This document shows, one piece after another, positions 19,837 through 29,019 of a stretch of 64,000 nucleotides of DNA. The position numbers were made by a program, and so were the translations under genes. The DNA is from Flavimaribacter sediminis (GTDB lineage: Bacteria; Pseudomonadota; Alphaproteobacteria; Rhizobiales; Rhizobiaceae). Location of the stretch: the NCBI RefSeq assembly GCF_019492055.1, contig NZ_JAICBX010000002.1:1240001-1304000 (forward strand). The letters are read 5' to 3'. Each line of letters opens with the position of its first letter. Position 1 is the first letter of the stretch. A model generated the notes under the pieces. The model saw only the letters and a program-made list of their open reading frames with translations, ran no database searches and was not told the DNA's origin.

Positions 19837-20808
19837 TTGTCCTTGCCGAAAATGGCAACCATGCTTCTTGCAATCGTTATTGCCGCGCTGGCGACGACAG
19901 GCGCCAGCGGTAAAACGATTGTCGTGCCCGAGGGCAACAGGCACGCCAGCCAGCCCAAGGTTCCGGGCGCCTCGATCAAGCGCACGCGCGACACCCGCTC
20001 CACCTTCGATCGCAAATATGACAAGATTCTCGACCTTTTGCAGCGAGACCGAAAGCTGCGCGCCAAGATCAATTCGACGGCGGCGCAGTACGGGATCGAT
20101 CCAATTCATATCGTTGGGGCGCTGGTCGGCGAACATACCTACAATGTCGACGCCTATGACCGCCTGCAATCTTACTACATAAAAGCCATGGCCTACGCCA
20201 CGGGCGGGCTGTCCTTCTCCTACAACCGCATGGACGTGGATGAATTCGTCAATCTGCCCGAATTCGACAAATGCCGCTCCTTTTCAAGTTCCTTTGACCT
20301 GTGGACCTGTCGCGAGGCCGTTTGGGAAAAATCCTTCAAAAACCGCACGGTGCGCGGGGTCCGTTATCCGAACGACCGCTTCAGCGCTGTCTTCTTCCAG
20401 CCGTTTTACGCCGGTCAGACCTTTGGCCTCGGACAGCTCAATCCGCTGACTGCGCTTATGCACACCGACATGGTCAATCGCGTATCCGGCTACAGGAAGC
20501 TGTCCCACCGGGACGGGGAGGACGTCTACAAGGCGATTATGAATCCGGACATGTCGCTTGCCTATGTGGCGGCGGCTCTACGCCATTCCATCGACGCCTA
20601 TCGCGATATTGCGGGTCTGGACATATCCGGCAATCCCGGCATTACCGCCACGCTGTACAATGTCGGAAATCCGGATGATCGGGCGAGAGTGCTCGCCCGT
20701 CGGAACCGCGACCGCAAGGCGCGTGGCCAAAGCCTTTTGATGCCGCAGGAAAATTACTATGGCTGGCTGGTCAATGATCGCATCGACGATTTAAGAGCGC
20801 TTTTCTGA
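19837..20808 (+). CDS. DUF1402 family exported protein, probable lytic-transglycosylase-like fold
   Basis: 323 residues from TTG at 19837, which has GGAGG at 19823-19827 with 9 nt spacing; an in-frame ATG at 19852 lacks a ribosome site. A signal-peptide-like hydrophobic stretch (about 9-22) ends near GASG. DUF1402 genes often follow hslU in Rhizobiales. Three spaced motifs look like those of SLT-type lytic transglycosylases: Glu99 in IVGALVGEHTYN, FGLGQLNPLTA at 196-206 (cf. G-L-M-Q-x-x-P-x-T-A) and LYNVGNPDDRA at 273-283 (cf. A-Y-N-A-G). The enzymatic role is inferred. In the gap to hslU (137 nt) I see no terminator. Confidence 0.8.
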   Translation: MSLPKMATMLLAIVIAALATTGASGKTIVVPEGNRHASQPKVPGASIKRTRDTRSTFDRKYDKILDLLQRDRKLRAKINSTAAQYGIDPIHIVGALVGEHTYNVDAYDRLQSYYIKAMAYATGGLSFSYNRMDVDEFVNLPEFDKCRSFSSSFDLWTCREAVWEKSFKNRTVRGVRYPNDRFSAVFFQPFYAGQTFGLGQLNPLTALMHTDMVNRVSGYRKLSHRDGEDVYKAIMNPDMSLAYVAAALRHSIDAYRDIAGLDISGNPGITATLYNVGNPDDRARVLARRNRDRKARGQSLLMPQENYYGWLVNDRIDDLRALF

Positions 20809-20813
20809 ACCGG

Positions 20814-21185
20814 CTATCGCGGAACGTCCGGCGACCGCGTCTCGAGAAGAGACAGCATTTCGCGTATGTCGGCTTCGTCCAGTTTGCCGATGTCGCTTGC
20901 AAGCCGGTTGGCGAGCCGGGTAGCGTCGACAGAAAGACCTGACGTATCCACCACAATGCGTGGATGTGAAACGGAAGCCAGCTTCTGAAGTTCTTCTGCT
21001 TCGTCCCAGATGACGTTGAAATAGCCGATGATGCGCTGCAGAAGCTCCCAGCTCGGTTGTCCGCGATGGCCATGCTCAAGGGCTGACACATAGGCCGGGG
21101 TTACGCCGATGGCCGCCGCCATCGTCTTTTGCGAGATACCGCGCTTTCTGCGCATGTCGCGAAGCGCCTGACCGAAGGGAGTCAC
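20814..21185 (-). CDS. XRE-family helix-turn-helix regulator, GTG start
   Basis: 123 residues. The N-terminal HTH (about 4-60: GQALRDMRRKRGISQKTMAAA, then TPAYVSALEHG) is an XRE/Cro fold. The C-terminal part (YFNVIWDEAEELQKLA) is a conserved extension of unknown role. GTG at 21185 overlaps the Smr stop as GTGA, so translation is coupled; no in-frame ATG precedes the HTH. Last gene of the Tim44-like/mltA/smr side of the strand. Target unknown. Confidence 0.85.
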   Translation of the reverse strand: MTPFGQALRDMRRKRGISQKTMAAAIGVTPAYVSALEHGHRGQPSWELLQRIIGYFNVIWDEAEELQKLASVSHPRIVVDTSGLSVDATRLANRLASDIGKLDEADIREMLSLLETRSPDVPR

Positions 21186-21721
21186 CGGCTTTTCTCTTTT
21201 CTTTTCAACCTGATATAGAGTGCGCCCTCGCCACCGTGTCCACGCGCTGCAGGCTGGACGCCAGAGGCGAGACCAGCAAATTCCGGCATTGTGAGCCACA
21301 ACGGAACGACCCTGCGCAAAATGCCGTCGCCGTCATTGGACCGGCCCTTGCCGGTAATGACCAGCACATGGCGAAGCCCTTTTTCCCTGGCGTCGTGCAA
21401 AAACCGGCGCAGCAGATGGTGCGCCTGGCTTTGGGTGAGTCCATGGAGATCGATCGTTGCTTCAATGGGCACGCGTCCGCGCGACAGTTTGCGATAGACG
21501 CTGCGGTCGATCGGCTGAAGGTCTGGCGAGTGCGGCGGCTGAACGGCTGAGCTTGCGCGCATTGGCGCACTCGCCTTTTTCCGCGGCGTAGCGGGAGCCG
21601 CCTCGGGCTCGTTTGCAACATCGGCCACCGATTTGCCGGGATAAGCCCTTACCGTGCGCGCCACCCGGTTCCAGAGCACCCTGTCCTCGTCGCTGAGACT
21701 GCTCTTCCTGTCCCGCGCCAT
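21182..21721 (-). CDS. Smr/MutS2 C-terminal domain protein
   Basis: 179 residues from the ATG at 21721, which overlaps the mltA stop (TGATG); an in-frame GTG lies one codon before. The C-terminal Smr domain (about 85-175) shows TIDLHGLTQSQAHHLLRRFL and HVLVITGKG, then GEGALYIRL. Smr domains are nucleic-acid nucleases or binders; the biological role of these stand-alone proteins is not settled. The N-terminal half is charged and low in complexity. Confidence 0.88.
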   Translation of the reverse strand: MARDRKSSLSDEDRVLWNRVARTVRAYPGKSVADVANEPEAAPATPRKKASAPMRASSAVQPPHSPDLQPIDRSVYRKLSRGRVPIEATIDLHGLTQSQAHHLLRRFLHDAREKGLRHVLVITGKGRSNDGDGILRRVVPLWLTMPEFAGLASGVQPAARGHGGEGALYIRLKRKEKSR

Positions 21722-22842
21722 CACCGATACCGCCCCGCTGCGACCTTCGGCGCGAGCATGTAAAACACTGCCTGGTGATTGACCGATCCCGCAAGTTCTC
21801 CGGCCTTCTCACCGGATCCGACAAAAATATCGCCGCGGGCAGGACCTACAATCGCCGACCCGGTGTCCTGCGCAAGCATCAGCCGCCTGAACGGCGCGCC
21901 CGTGAGGTGTGTAAGTTCCGGCGCGCTGATGAAGAAGGGCGTTGCGAAAGTGTGCAGACGCCGGTCGACGGCGAGAGAATGCATGGCGGTCAGCGGCGTC
22001 TTGGCTGCTGCGATGGGCCCCGCAGACGGGTCATAAACCAGCGCTTCGCGGAAGAAGATACAGGACCGGTTGCGCCACAATATATCCTCGATACGATCAG
22101 GATGCCGGTCGAACCAGTCGCGTATTGCCGTCATCGTGGCTTCACCCGGACGGAAGACGCCAAGCGCAAGCAATTCCTTGCCAATCGATGTGTATGGGTG
22201 CCCTGTCTTTGCTGCATAGGTGATGCGCTTGACGGAGCCGTCCGGAAATTTCAGGCGCGCTGAGCCCTGGACATGAATGAAAAAGACGTCGACGCGGCTT
22301 TCAGCCCAGGCGATCTCGAGGCCGCGATTGTCAAGAAATCCCTCGTCGATTTGCCGGCGATCAGGATATTCGACAATCAGATCGCCCATTCTTCTTCCAA
22401 AGGGGAAGGCGGCGTCCATATCGCGAGGGCGGTTGGTCGCGTCGAGATCGACGAGATCGTCAGGACGGCGATAGAACGGATAACGGAAACGATCGGTTCT
22501 GTGCGGTGAAACCTCGATTTCCGGCTCGTAATAGCCGGTCACATGGCCGGGCGCATCGATGCGGAAAACCTCGAACCGATCCTCAAAAAACCGACGCGCG
22601 GCTAGTCCGCTTAAAGCGCCGGCCGATTGAGCGTCATCAAAAATGGACCGAAAATCTTCAACGGCAAGACCGAATGCGCCAGTGCGATAGGGCTTGACGG
22701 CAGACGTATAGCAGGCGCACCGCCGCAGACCGTCGAGAACTGGCCCAGGATCGCCGTCCTCCCAGCCTGGCAGATCGCAATACTCTACGGATGTCAGGGC
22801 CGTTGGCATGTCCATTTCCCGAGCAGCCGGAAATTGCGTCAT
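21721..22842 (-). CDS. mltA: Membrane-bound lytic murein transglycosylase A
   Basis: Cleaves peptidoglycan glycan strands to 1,6-anhydro products. 373 residues. The MltA domain (VTGYYEPEIEVSPHRT, near 101) is followed by a 3D domain carrying LAQDTGSAIVGPARGDIFVG near 325-345; the catalytic Asp lies in this part. No clear signal peptide or lipobox is seen from the ATG at 22842 (GGAG 10 nt upstream), which is odd for an envelope enzyme. Coupled to the downstream Smr gene. Confidence 0.93.
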   Translation of the reverse strand: MTQFPAAREMDMPTALTSVEYCDLPGWEDGDPGPVLDGLRRCACYTSAVKPYRTGAFGLAVEDFRSIFDDAQSAGALSGLAARRFFEDRFEVFRIDAPGHVTGYYEPEIEVSPHRTDRFRYPFYRRPDDLVDLDATNRPRDMDAAFPFGRRMGDLIVEYPDRRQIDEGFLDNRGLEIAWAESRVDVFFIHVQGSARLKFPDGSVKRITYAAKTGHPYTSIGKELLALGVFRPGEATMTAIRDWFDRHPDRIEDILWRNRSCIFFREALVYDPSAGPIAAAKTPLTAMHSLAVDRRLHTFATPFFISAPELTHLTGAPFRRLMLAQDTGSAIVGPARGDIFVGSGEKAGELAGSVNHQAVFYMLAPKVAAGRYR

Positions 22843-22896
22843 GCCGTTGGCGCTCCATTATCGGATCCGTTCGCTAAAGCGTCGGGATTTCGGCTC

Positions 22897-23598
22897 TCAG
22901 TCTTCCGACTCCGTCGCGATCAGCTTCCAGTTCGGATCGCGCGAACCGGTGTCGCGCGCGAACGTCCACACATCGTTGACCTCACCCACATTCTCAGGGT
23001 CGCCATCAATGACGTCACCCTGCTTGTCGTAGGTGGCCGAAATGAGCTGGGACGAGATCCGCATCGTCACGCTGGCCTCTCGGCCTTTCATTTCGGCGCT
23101 AACGATATCCGCCTTTCCGATGCCGACAAAGGTCGATTTGACGGTTTCGGAGCGTGATTCGCGATCCTTGATCGCCTCGACAAAGCCGTCATAGACCTCC
23201 TTCGACAAAAGCGACCGCAGGGCTTTCCGGTCACCCTCGGCAAAGGCTGTGATGATCATCTCGTAGGCGGTTTTAGCGCCATGGATAAACTCTTTCGGAT
23301 CGAAAGTCGGGTCGGCTGTAACGATTGACCTCAAGCCTTCGTTCAGTTCAGTGCCCGGTTTGGCGTAAGCGTCGACGCTGGTGAATTTCTCTTCCACGCG
23401 CGTCTCGCCCTCGCGGCGCGGCAGTGTGATAACCTTGCCGTTGTCCGAATCGGCGACAGGTTTTTCCGCATTGCGCGCGCTGTAGGGATCGAAAGGCGGC
23501 CTTTCGCTGCCGGTGCGCCGGCCAAGCACATTTCGAAGCTGCAGGAAGATGATCACTGCCGCCACGAGAAAAAAGATAGTTACAAAGTCAAAATCCAT
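22897..23598 (-). CDS. Tim44-like (TimA) domain protein
   Basis: 233 residues with one N-terminal membrane segment (about 6-22: VTIFFLVAAVIIFLQLR) and a C-terminal Tim44-like domain (about 90-230; FDPKEFIHGAKTAYEMIITAFAEGD). Related to mitochondrial Tim44. Bacterial members are membrane-anchored and thought to act on or near membrane proteins. First gene of the minus-strand set Tim44-like, mltA, smr, xre. The 264 nt to divergent fxsA hold no gene I can support. Confidence 0.9.
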   Translation of the reverse strand: MDFDFVTIFFLVAAVIIFLQLRNVLGRRTGSERPPFDPYSARNAEKPVADSDNGKVITLPRREGETRVEEKFTSVDAYAKPGTELNEGLRSIVTADPTFDPKEFIHGAKTAYEMIITAFAEGDRKALRSLLSKEVYDGFVEAIKDRESRSETVKSTFVGIGKADIVSAEMKGREASVTMRISSQLISATYDKQGDVIDGDPENVGEVNDVWTFARDTGSRDPNWKLIATESED

Positions 23599-23862
23599 CG
23601 TACTTGGTACCAGTCATTCAGACAGTTCGCTGCGCGCCAACTTTCATAAAACATATAATCCTTCGGCATGCATCATTCAAATCGGGATCGCATCAACTTG
23701 CTGCAATTCGATCGCCGTCAGGGTTAACGTCGGGCGACAGCTGAGCGTTCCCTACCGAAAAAGGAGCGGCGTACCTATATTGCTCGTCGGATACGGCCGG
23801 CTTTCATTTCCGGACCGCGATCTGTAACCTTGCGTCAAAACAAGGCTGTCATACGGAGATTC

Positions 23863-24360
23863 ATGCCCTTTTCCATTATTCCCATTTTGCTGCTCGCTAT
23901 ACCGCTTGCGGAAATCGCAGCCTTTATCCTCATAGGACGCGAGATAGGCGTTTTGTGGACGCTTGCAATGGTGTTCTTCACTGCAGTGCTCGGCTCCATA
24001 TTGTTGCGCGTCCAGGGACTGGGTCTGATCGCCCGCATTCGCGCCGAAACAGAGGCCGGGCGCGTGCCTGGCCGCGAACTCGTTCACGGCGTGATGATCC
24101 TGGTCGCTGGCATATTGTTGCTGACTCCCGGTTTCATCACCGATGCGCTTGGTTTTCTTCTATTCGTTCCCGCGATCCGGGACGCCGGCTGGCGAATGAT
24201 CCGCAGCCGCATCACCATTATGGCTCCCGGCGGCATGAAGCCTGGCGGCGACTATCGGAATGATCCGCGGTCAGGAAAAAACCCCAAGGGATCGATCGAT
24301 CTCGACGAAAGCGAATATGAACGCGATCCGGATCCGGATTCGCCTTGGTCCGATCGCTGA
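23863..24360 (+). CDS. fxsA: FxsA family membrane protein
   Basis: 165 residues from ATG 23863 (GGAG 5 nt upstream). Three to four hydrophobic segments (about 3-24, 30-50, 74-102) are followed by a charged cytoplasmic tail with DPDPDSPW. FxsA in E. coli eases exclusion of phage T7 by F plasmid when overproduced; the native role is unclear. It often sits beside secB in Rhizobiales, as here. Confidence 0.9.
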   Translation: MPFSIIPILLLAIPLAEIAAFILIGREIGVLWTLAMVFFTAVLGSILLRVQGLGLIARIRAETEAGRVPGRELVHGVMILVAGILLLTPGFITDALGFLLFVPAIRDAGWRMIRSRITIMAPGGMKPGGDYRNDPRSGKNPKGSIDLDESEYERDPDPDSPWSDR

Positions 24361-24499
24361 TCACACGGATAGCGCCGTCTGTTTCCGGAGGTCTCGACAA
24401 ACGCGGCCTTTTTTGTTGTAAGCGCCCGAATGAAATGTTAGCCAGTGGCCGCAAAAGGAACCGGTCCGGCTCCGATCGATCTAACCCAAGGACAGATGA

Positions 24500-25030
24500 A
24501 TGGCCGACACTCCCAGTCAGACAGGAACTGGAAATCCGCAGAATCCCGCTGGCGCTGCGCCCGGCAACGGAAAAGCGCCGACGCTCAATGTGCTGGCGCA
24601 ATACATCAAGGACCTCTCCTTCGAGAATCCGAACGCGCCCCAGTCGCTGATCCAGAAGAAACAGAATCCGAACATCTCCATCAATGTGAACGTGAACGCC
24701 AATCCGGTTGCTGAAAAAGACTATGACGTCGTTCTGACGCTTTCCGCCGAGGCAAAGACTGAAGATTCGGTCATGTTCAATGTTGAGTTGACCTATGGCG
24801 GCGTATTCCGGATCGACGGTTTCCCGCAGGAACACATGCTGCCGCTGCTCTTCATCGAATGCCCGCGGCTGCTGTTTCCGTTCGCGCGGCAGATCATCGG
24901 CGACGCGACCCGCAATGGCGGCTTCCCGCCGCTCATGATCGACCCGATCGACTTCGCCCAGATGTTCGCAAAGCGCATGGCCGAAGAACAGGCGAAGGGA
25001 CAGGTTCAGCCTCCGGCGGCCGCCAACTAA
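24500..25030 (+). CDS. secB: Protein-export chaperone SecB
   Basis: 176 residues. The SecB core (about 28-160) includes [19 protein letters not shown] and [19 protein letters not shown]. It keeps preproteins unfolded and hands them to SecA. The N-terminus has a Gly/Asn/Pro-rich extension and the C-terminus an Ala/Gln tail, both common in alphaproteobacteria. Converges with dnaQ, leaving 12 nt. Confidence 0.97.
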   Translation: MADTPSQTGTGNPQNPAGAAPGNGKAPTLNVLAQYIKDLSFENPNAPQSLIQKKQNPNISINVNVNANPVAEKDYDVVLTLSAEAKTEDSVMFNVELTYGGVFRIDGFPQEHMLPLLFIECPRLLFPFARQIIGDATRNGGFPPLMIDPIDFAQMFAKRMAEEQAKGQVQPPAAAN

Positions 25031-25042
25031 CCTGATTCGAAT

Positions 25043-25753
25043 TCAGTTGTAATGAATTGTCCAGAGGGCCTTGTCGCCAAGGCCCTCGACGAGTTTGTCG
25101 TGAGCGGCCTGCTCCGATTCGGTCAATCGTCGCGGCAGGGGCTCCGGACGGGAGCCGACTTCGCCTGACAGCGTGACTGCGCTCTGATCCTCGCTCGCCG
25201 ATCGAACATCCACAAGCCCGAGCGCCGCCTGGCGGCCGCCATTCATCTCGATGTAGACTTCTGCCAGCAGTTCCGCATCGAGCAGCGCGCCATGCTTGGT
25301 GCGGCGCGAATTGTCTATTCCGTATCGCCTGCACAATGCATCGAGCGAATTCGGGCCCATCGGATGACGTCGGCGCGCCAGCGCGAGCGTATCCACGACC
25401 CGTCCCGGATCAACGGGCGGCCGTCCAATCCGTGCAAACTCCGCATTGAAAAAGCCGATATCGAAGGATGCGTTGTGGGCGACCAGTTTTGCGCCGTCGA
25501 ACAGATTTTCCATATCGTCGACGATCTGGTCGAAGGTTGGCTTGTCCGCAAGGAATTCGTCGGTGATGCCATGGACCGCCAGCGCTTCGGGGTGCACCTT
25601 GCGGCCGCCGGCGTTGATATAGACGTGGAAAGTGCGGCCAGTTGGAAACTTGTTGAGCAGTTCGACCCCGCCGATCTCGATGACGCGATCATGTTCGCTA
25701 TCGATTCCGGTCGTTTCAGTGTCGAAGATGATTTCGCGCAGTTCCTCAGCCAT
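25043..25753 (-). CDS. dnaQ: DNA polymerase III epsilon subunit (3'-5' exonuclease)
   Basis: Proofreading subunit of the replicase. 236 residues from ATG 25753. ExoI motif FDTETTGID gives Asp11 and Glu13, ExoII is VAHNASFDIGFF, and ExoIII ends KHGALLDAEL. The C-terminal tail would bind the polymerase alpha subunit. It overlaps the coaE stop by 8 nt. Last gene of the DUF299-maf-aroE-coaE-dnaQ run, the left arm next to the putative origin. Confidence 0.96.
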   Translation of the reverse strand: MAEELREIIFDTETTGIDSEHDRVIEIGGVELLNKFPTGRTFHVYINAGGRKVHPEALAVHGITDEFLADKPTFDQIVDDMENLFDGAKLVAHNASFDIGFFNAEFARIGRPPVDPGRVVDTLALARRRHPMGPNSLDALCRRYGIDNSRRTKHGALLDAELLAEVYIEMNGGRQAALGLVDVRSASEDQSAVTLSGEVGSRPEPLPRRLTESEQAAHDKLVEGLGDKALWTIHYN

Positions 25754-26342
25754 CCGTGCCTTCCGCCAGTAATTGCGCCAGAACCTGGTCGACCTGTTCT
25801 TCCGAATCCGCAAAGGTTCCGGAGGTATCGATCACATAGTCCGCGCGACGCCGTTTCTCCGCATCCGGAGTCTGCCGGGATTTGATCGCCTCGAATTTCT
25901 CTTCCGTCATTCCGGGGCGCGCCAGAACCCGTTCTCTCTGGATGGCCTCATCGCAAGTGACGACGAGAACGCGATCCACGCTTGCATCGCCGCCCGTTTC
26001 AAAAAGCAACGGAATATCCAGGATGACAAGTCGAGCGCCGTCACGTCTGGCGCTTTCAACAAATTTTTCGCGCTCTTCATGCACCAGCGGATGGACGATT
26101 GCTTCAAGCCGTTTCATCGCGTCTTCATTGCCGAGCACAAAGCGCGACAGGACGTCACGGTCGACCACGCCATCGATCACTGAACCCGGAAACGCGGCTT
26201 CAATCAGCGGCGCGGCCCTGCCCGCATAGATTTTGTGCACGATTTCGTCCGCGCTGATCAGCGGTACGCCGCGATCGGCGAACATGCCGCCAATTGTCGT
26301 CTTCCCCATCCCGATGGACCCGGTCAATCCCAGCAGGATCAT
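25746..26342 (-). CDS. coaE: Dephospho-CoA kinase
   Basis: Last step of coenzyme A synthesis. 198 residues. The P-loop is [12 protein letters not shown] (5-16), and [11 protein letters not shown] is the conserved central motif. Its ATG overlaps the aroE stop by 4 nt; the longer frame to 26414 runs inside aroE and is rejected. Confidence 0.96.
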   Translation of the reverse strand: MILLGLTGSIGMGKTTIGGMFADRGVPLISADEIVHKIYAGRAAPLIEAAFPGSVIDGVVDRDVLSRFVLGNEDAMKRLEAIVHPLVHEEREKFVESARRDGARLVILDIPLLFETGGDASVDRVLVVTCDEAIQRERVLARPGMTEEKFEAIKSRQTPDAEKRRRADYVIDTSGTFADSEEQVDQVLAQLLAEGTDG

Positions 26343-27184
26343 TCTTGCCGCTCCAGATCTTTTACGATCATCGCTTTCAACTCTTCTGTCACCTCGGGTC
26401 GCTTGCCAAACCATTTCTCGAAGCCAGGCGCCGCCTGATGCAGAAGCATGCCCAGACCGTCGACTGTTCGCAATCCGAGCTTTGAAGCCTGCTCCAGCAC
26501 CGGCGTTTGCAAGGGAACGTAGACAATATCGGTGACAACCGCATCGGCCGCCAGCCGGTCGAGATAGAGCGGAGGCAGCGGGTTCTCGCCCGACATGCCG
26601 AGCGACGTCGTGTTTACGAACAGATCCGCCTGTTCGACCACCTCCTTCAAAGCGGGCAGCGGATGGGCGAAGACGGCGTCGCCAAACCGGTCCGCGAGCT
26701 CACGCGCGCGCTCCAGGGTGCGGTTGACGACGTGAATTGTGGTGAAGCCACTGTCGCGGACCGTCTGGATCACCGCGCGACTGGCGCCGCCGGCGCCTAA
26801 AATTGCAGCGGTTTTTCCCGCCTTCCAGCCGGGCGCGGCCTGGTCGAGATTGGCCGCGAAACCATAGCCGTCCGTATTCATCGCGCAGAGCCTGCCGTCT
26901 TCCATCCACATAGTGTTGCTTGCGCCGAGTTCCGTGGCCAATTCATCAGCGAAATCAGCCATGCGAAAGGCCGCTTCCTTATGCGGTATGGTTACGTTGC
27001 CGCCGATGAAACCGGTGCGGCCGGCCGCGAGATCCTGCAGAAATTGCGCAAACGCTTCCGGTCTGACCTCGATAGCGTCATAGCCACCGTCGATCCGGTA
27101 GAGTTCAAGCCAGTATCTGTGAATCATCGGAGAGCGTGAATGGGCAACCGGAAAACCGGCCACGAACGCCAGCGGCTTAGCCAT
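26339..27184 (-). CDS. aroE: Shikimate dehydrogenase
   Basis: NADP-dependent reduction of 3-dehydroshikimate. 281 residues. Shikimate contacts SRS (16-18) and N63, T65, K69 (GNVTIPHKE); dinucleotide loop [11 protein letters not shown] near 127-138. It starts 8 nt inside the end of maf and overlaps coaE by 4 nt, so the operon is tightly coupled. Confidence 0.96.
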   Translation of the reverse strand: MAKPLAFVAGFPVAHSRSPMIHRYWLELYRIDGGYDAIEVRPEAFAQFLQDLAAGRTGFIGGNVTIPHKEAAFRMADFADELATELGASNTMWMEDGRLCAMNTDGYGFAANLDQAAPGWKAGKTAAILGAGGASRAVIQTVRDSGFTTIHVVNRTLERARELADRFGDAVFAHPLPALKEVVEQADLFVNTTSLGMSGENPLPPLYLDRLAADAVVTDIVYVPLQTPVLEQASKLGLRTVDGLGMLLHQAAPGFEKWFGKRPEVTEELKAMIVKDLERQE

Positions 27185-27776
27185 CTATGACGCCCAGCTT
27201 GAGGAGTTCGCCGAGCAAGGGCAGCATCGGCAGACCGACAATTGTGAAAAAGTCGCCCTCGATCTTCCGGAACAATCGTACGCCCGGCCCTTCAATCTGG
27301 TAGCCGCCAACACTCGACAACGCCTTGTCGCCGACCATGGACAGATATCGTCCAACATAGGCCGGATCGAGCGGGCGCATGGTCAAATGGGCCGTTCCGA
27401 CATGTCGCCAAAGCACGGCGCCGTCCCTCGCCAGCACCACTGCGCTGTTAAGAGCATGCGTCTTGCCGGCGAGCTTCAGGATCTGCCGCGCAGCGGCGTC
27501 CATGTCATCAGGTTTGTAGAAAACCTCATCATCCAGCGAAAGCGTCTGATCCGCGCCGATGACGATGGCTCCAGGATTTCGCGCGCTGACTTCCAGCGCC
27601 TTTGCTTCCGCAAGCACTTGCGCGATATCGGCGGGCGTGGCGCCGCTTTCTTTCAGTGGCTCTTCCGCCGCCCGTTCGTCGATATCGGCGGGCGCAACGT
27701 CGAACTCCAGTCCTGCGTCGTCCAGCAATTTCTTGCGGTGGGGACTTGCGGAAGCCAGAATGAGTGTGTCGGACAT
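27177..27776 (-). CDS. maf: Maf family nucleotide pyrophosphatase
   Basis: 199 residues. [12 protein letters not shown] (7-18) and [11 protein letters not shown] are the Maf signatures; these proteins hydrolyse non-canonical or specific (d)NTPs to monophosphates. It lies 17 nt after the DUF299 gene, with GGAGG about 7 nt before the ATG. Confidence 0.95.
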   Translation of the reverse strand: MSDTLILASASPHRKKLLDDAGLEFDVAPADIDERAAEEPLKESGATPADIAQVLAEAKALEVSARNPGAIVIGADQTLSLDDEVFYKPDDMDAAARQILKLAGKTHALNSAVVLARDGAVLWRHVGTAHLTMRPLDPAYVGRYLSMVGDKALSSVGGYQIEGPGVRLFRKIEGDFFTIVGLPMLPLLGELLKLGVIDG

Positions 27777-27793
27777 GGTTCCTCCTTGTCGGT

Positions 27794-28624
27794 TTATCGC
27801 GCGCCGACCTTCAATGCGATGATTGCAGCGGCGGTTTCTTCGATGGACCGTCTGCTAACGTCTATCACGGGCCAGTTGTTGCGGGCGCAGATGGTTCTGG
27901 CGTGCTTGAGCTCCTCGGCAATGACAAGCCTGTCGACATAGTCGGCGCCGCTATAACCGCCGGTCGATCCGAGAACGCGGTTCTTGCGGACTTCCGCTAT
28001 CCTGTCGGAAGAAGCGACGAGGCCGACGATCAGGGGATGCTTTGCCTTTTCCAAAGACGCCGGCAAAGCGCTGTTGCGAACGATCGGCACGTTGATTGTC
28101 TTGTAGCCGCGATTGGCGAGATAAATGCTCGTGGGCGTTTTCGACGTTCTGCTGATGCCGACAAGCACGATGTCCGCCTCTTCGATATCGGCAGGCAACT
28201 GACCGTCATCATGCTCCATGGTGAAGTTGAGCGCTTCCATGCGGCGGAAATAGCTCGCATTCAGCGAATGCTGTGCGCCAACCCGATGTTTGGAAGGCGG
28301 TCCGAGGTAGGATTCGAACAACGTAATGACGGGATCCAGCACGGAAATGCATGGCACGCCCATATCCCGGCAGCGCTCGTCTATCACGTTGGAGATTTCC
28401 GGATCGACCACTGTGTAAAGGACAATTCCGGGCGCGCCGTCGATTGTATCCAGGATGGCGTCGAGCTGTCGGCGCGTCCGGACCATCGGATGGACATGCT
28501 CCAGGGCGCGCGTATTCTTGAACTGTGCGGCGGCTGCGCGGCCAACCGTCAGCAATGTTTCGCCGGTCGAATCGGAGATCAGGTGAAGATGGAAATAGTT
28601 TTTTTGTTGATCCACATGATTCAC
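27794..28624 (-). CDS. Pyruvate,phosphate dikinase / PEP synthase regulatory protein (DUF299), GTG start
   Basis: 276 residues. The P-loop-like segment [19 protein letters not shown] near 152-170 and the N-terminus [16 protein letters not shown] define the bifunctional ADP-dependent kinase / Pi-dependent pyrophosphorylase that switches PPDK or PEP synthase off and on. GTG at 28624 is taken as start; GTG at 28615 is an alternative with an equally poor ribosome site. It is the gene facing hemE across the origin region, a layout known from Caulobacter. A DnaA-box-like 9-mer falls inside its first codons. Confidence 0.93.
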   Translation of the reverse strand: MNHVDQQKNYFHLHLISDSTGETLLTVGRAAAAQFKNTRALEHVHPMVRTRRQLDAILDTIDGAPGIVLYTVVDPEISNVIDERCRDMGVPCISVLDPVITLFESYLGPPSKHRVGAQHSLNASYFRRMEALNFTMEHDDGQLPADIEEADIVLVGISRTSKTPTSIYLANRGYKTINVPIVRNSALPASLEKAKHPLIVGLVASSDRIAEVRKNRVLGSTGGYSGADYVDRLVIAEELKHARTICARNNWPVIDVSRRSIEETAAAIIALKVGAR

Positions 28625-29019
28625 CGGGTGCTGTTGATTGCTGTGCGTGAACTCGACCTAGTACCGGGGTCCGTCTCAATGCAAGGGAAAACCGGTGTGT
28701 TTTTCCACATCGGCGTTGCATCGTGGTCAATCCGGCATTGGTTTCGGGAAAGCGGGAAAAAACCTGGTTGTTATTGCTTAATCCACAGCTTGTTTTTTTG
28801 GTCTTGGAGAAACAGCTAACTCAACTCATTGAATTAATAAGATTACGGAAATTTTAACCACAATTCTCACTATAGGATTGGAGACGATTTCGACGCTCTG
28901 TGAATTGTCCGTTATCTGTGAACACGTCGCGGTATTCCACTAATCCTTGAAACCCACCGACTCATAGAATTAGAAGACCTTTTAAGGAATCTATTTTTTT
29001 ATTGGAGAAAGGATCCAGC
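28605..29019. other. Putative chromosomal replication origin (oriC)
   Basis: About 395 bp without a gene between divergent DUF299 and hemE, strongly AT-rich from about 28740 to 29000. DnaA-box-like 9-mers on the + strand: TGATCCACA (28608-28616), TTTTCCACA (28701-28709) and TAATCCACA (28779-28787), each one base from TTATCCACA. Two degenerate minus-strand copies, TGTGAATTG (28899-28907) and TGTGAACAC (28917-28925), are 18 bp apart. GANTC (CcrM-type) sites occur at 28618, 28987 and 29026. A loose CtrA-like pair TTAG-N7-TTTA lies at 28970-28984. The hemE-side location matches mapped origins of Caulobacter and Sinorhizobium. Not proven here. Confidence 0.8.
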
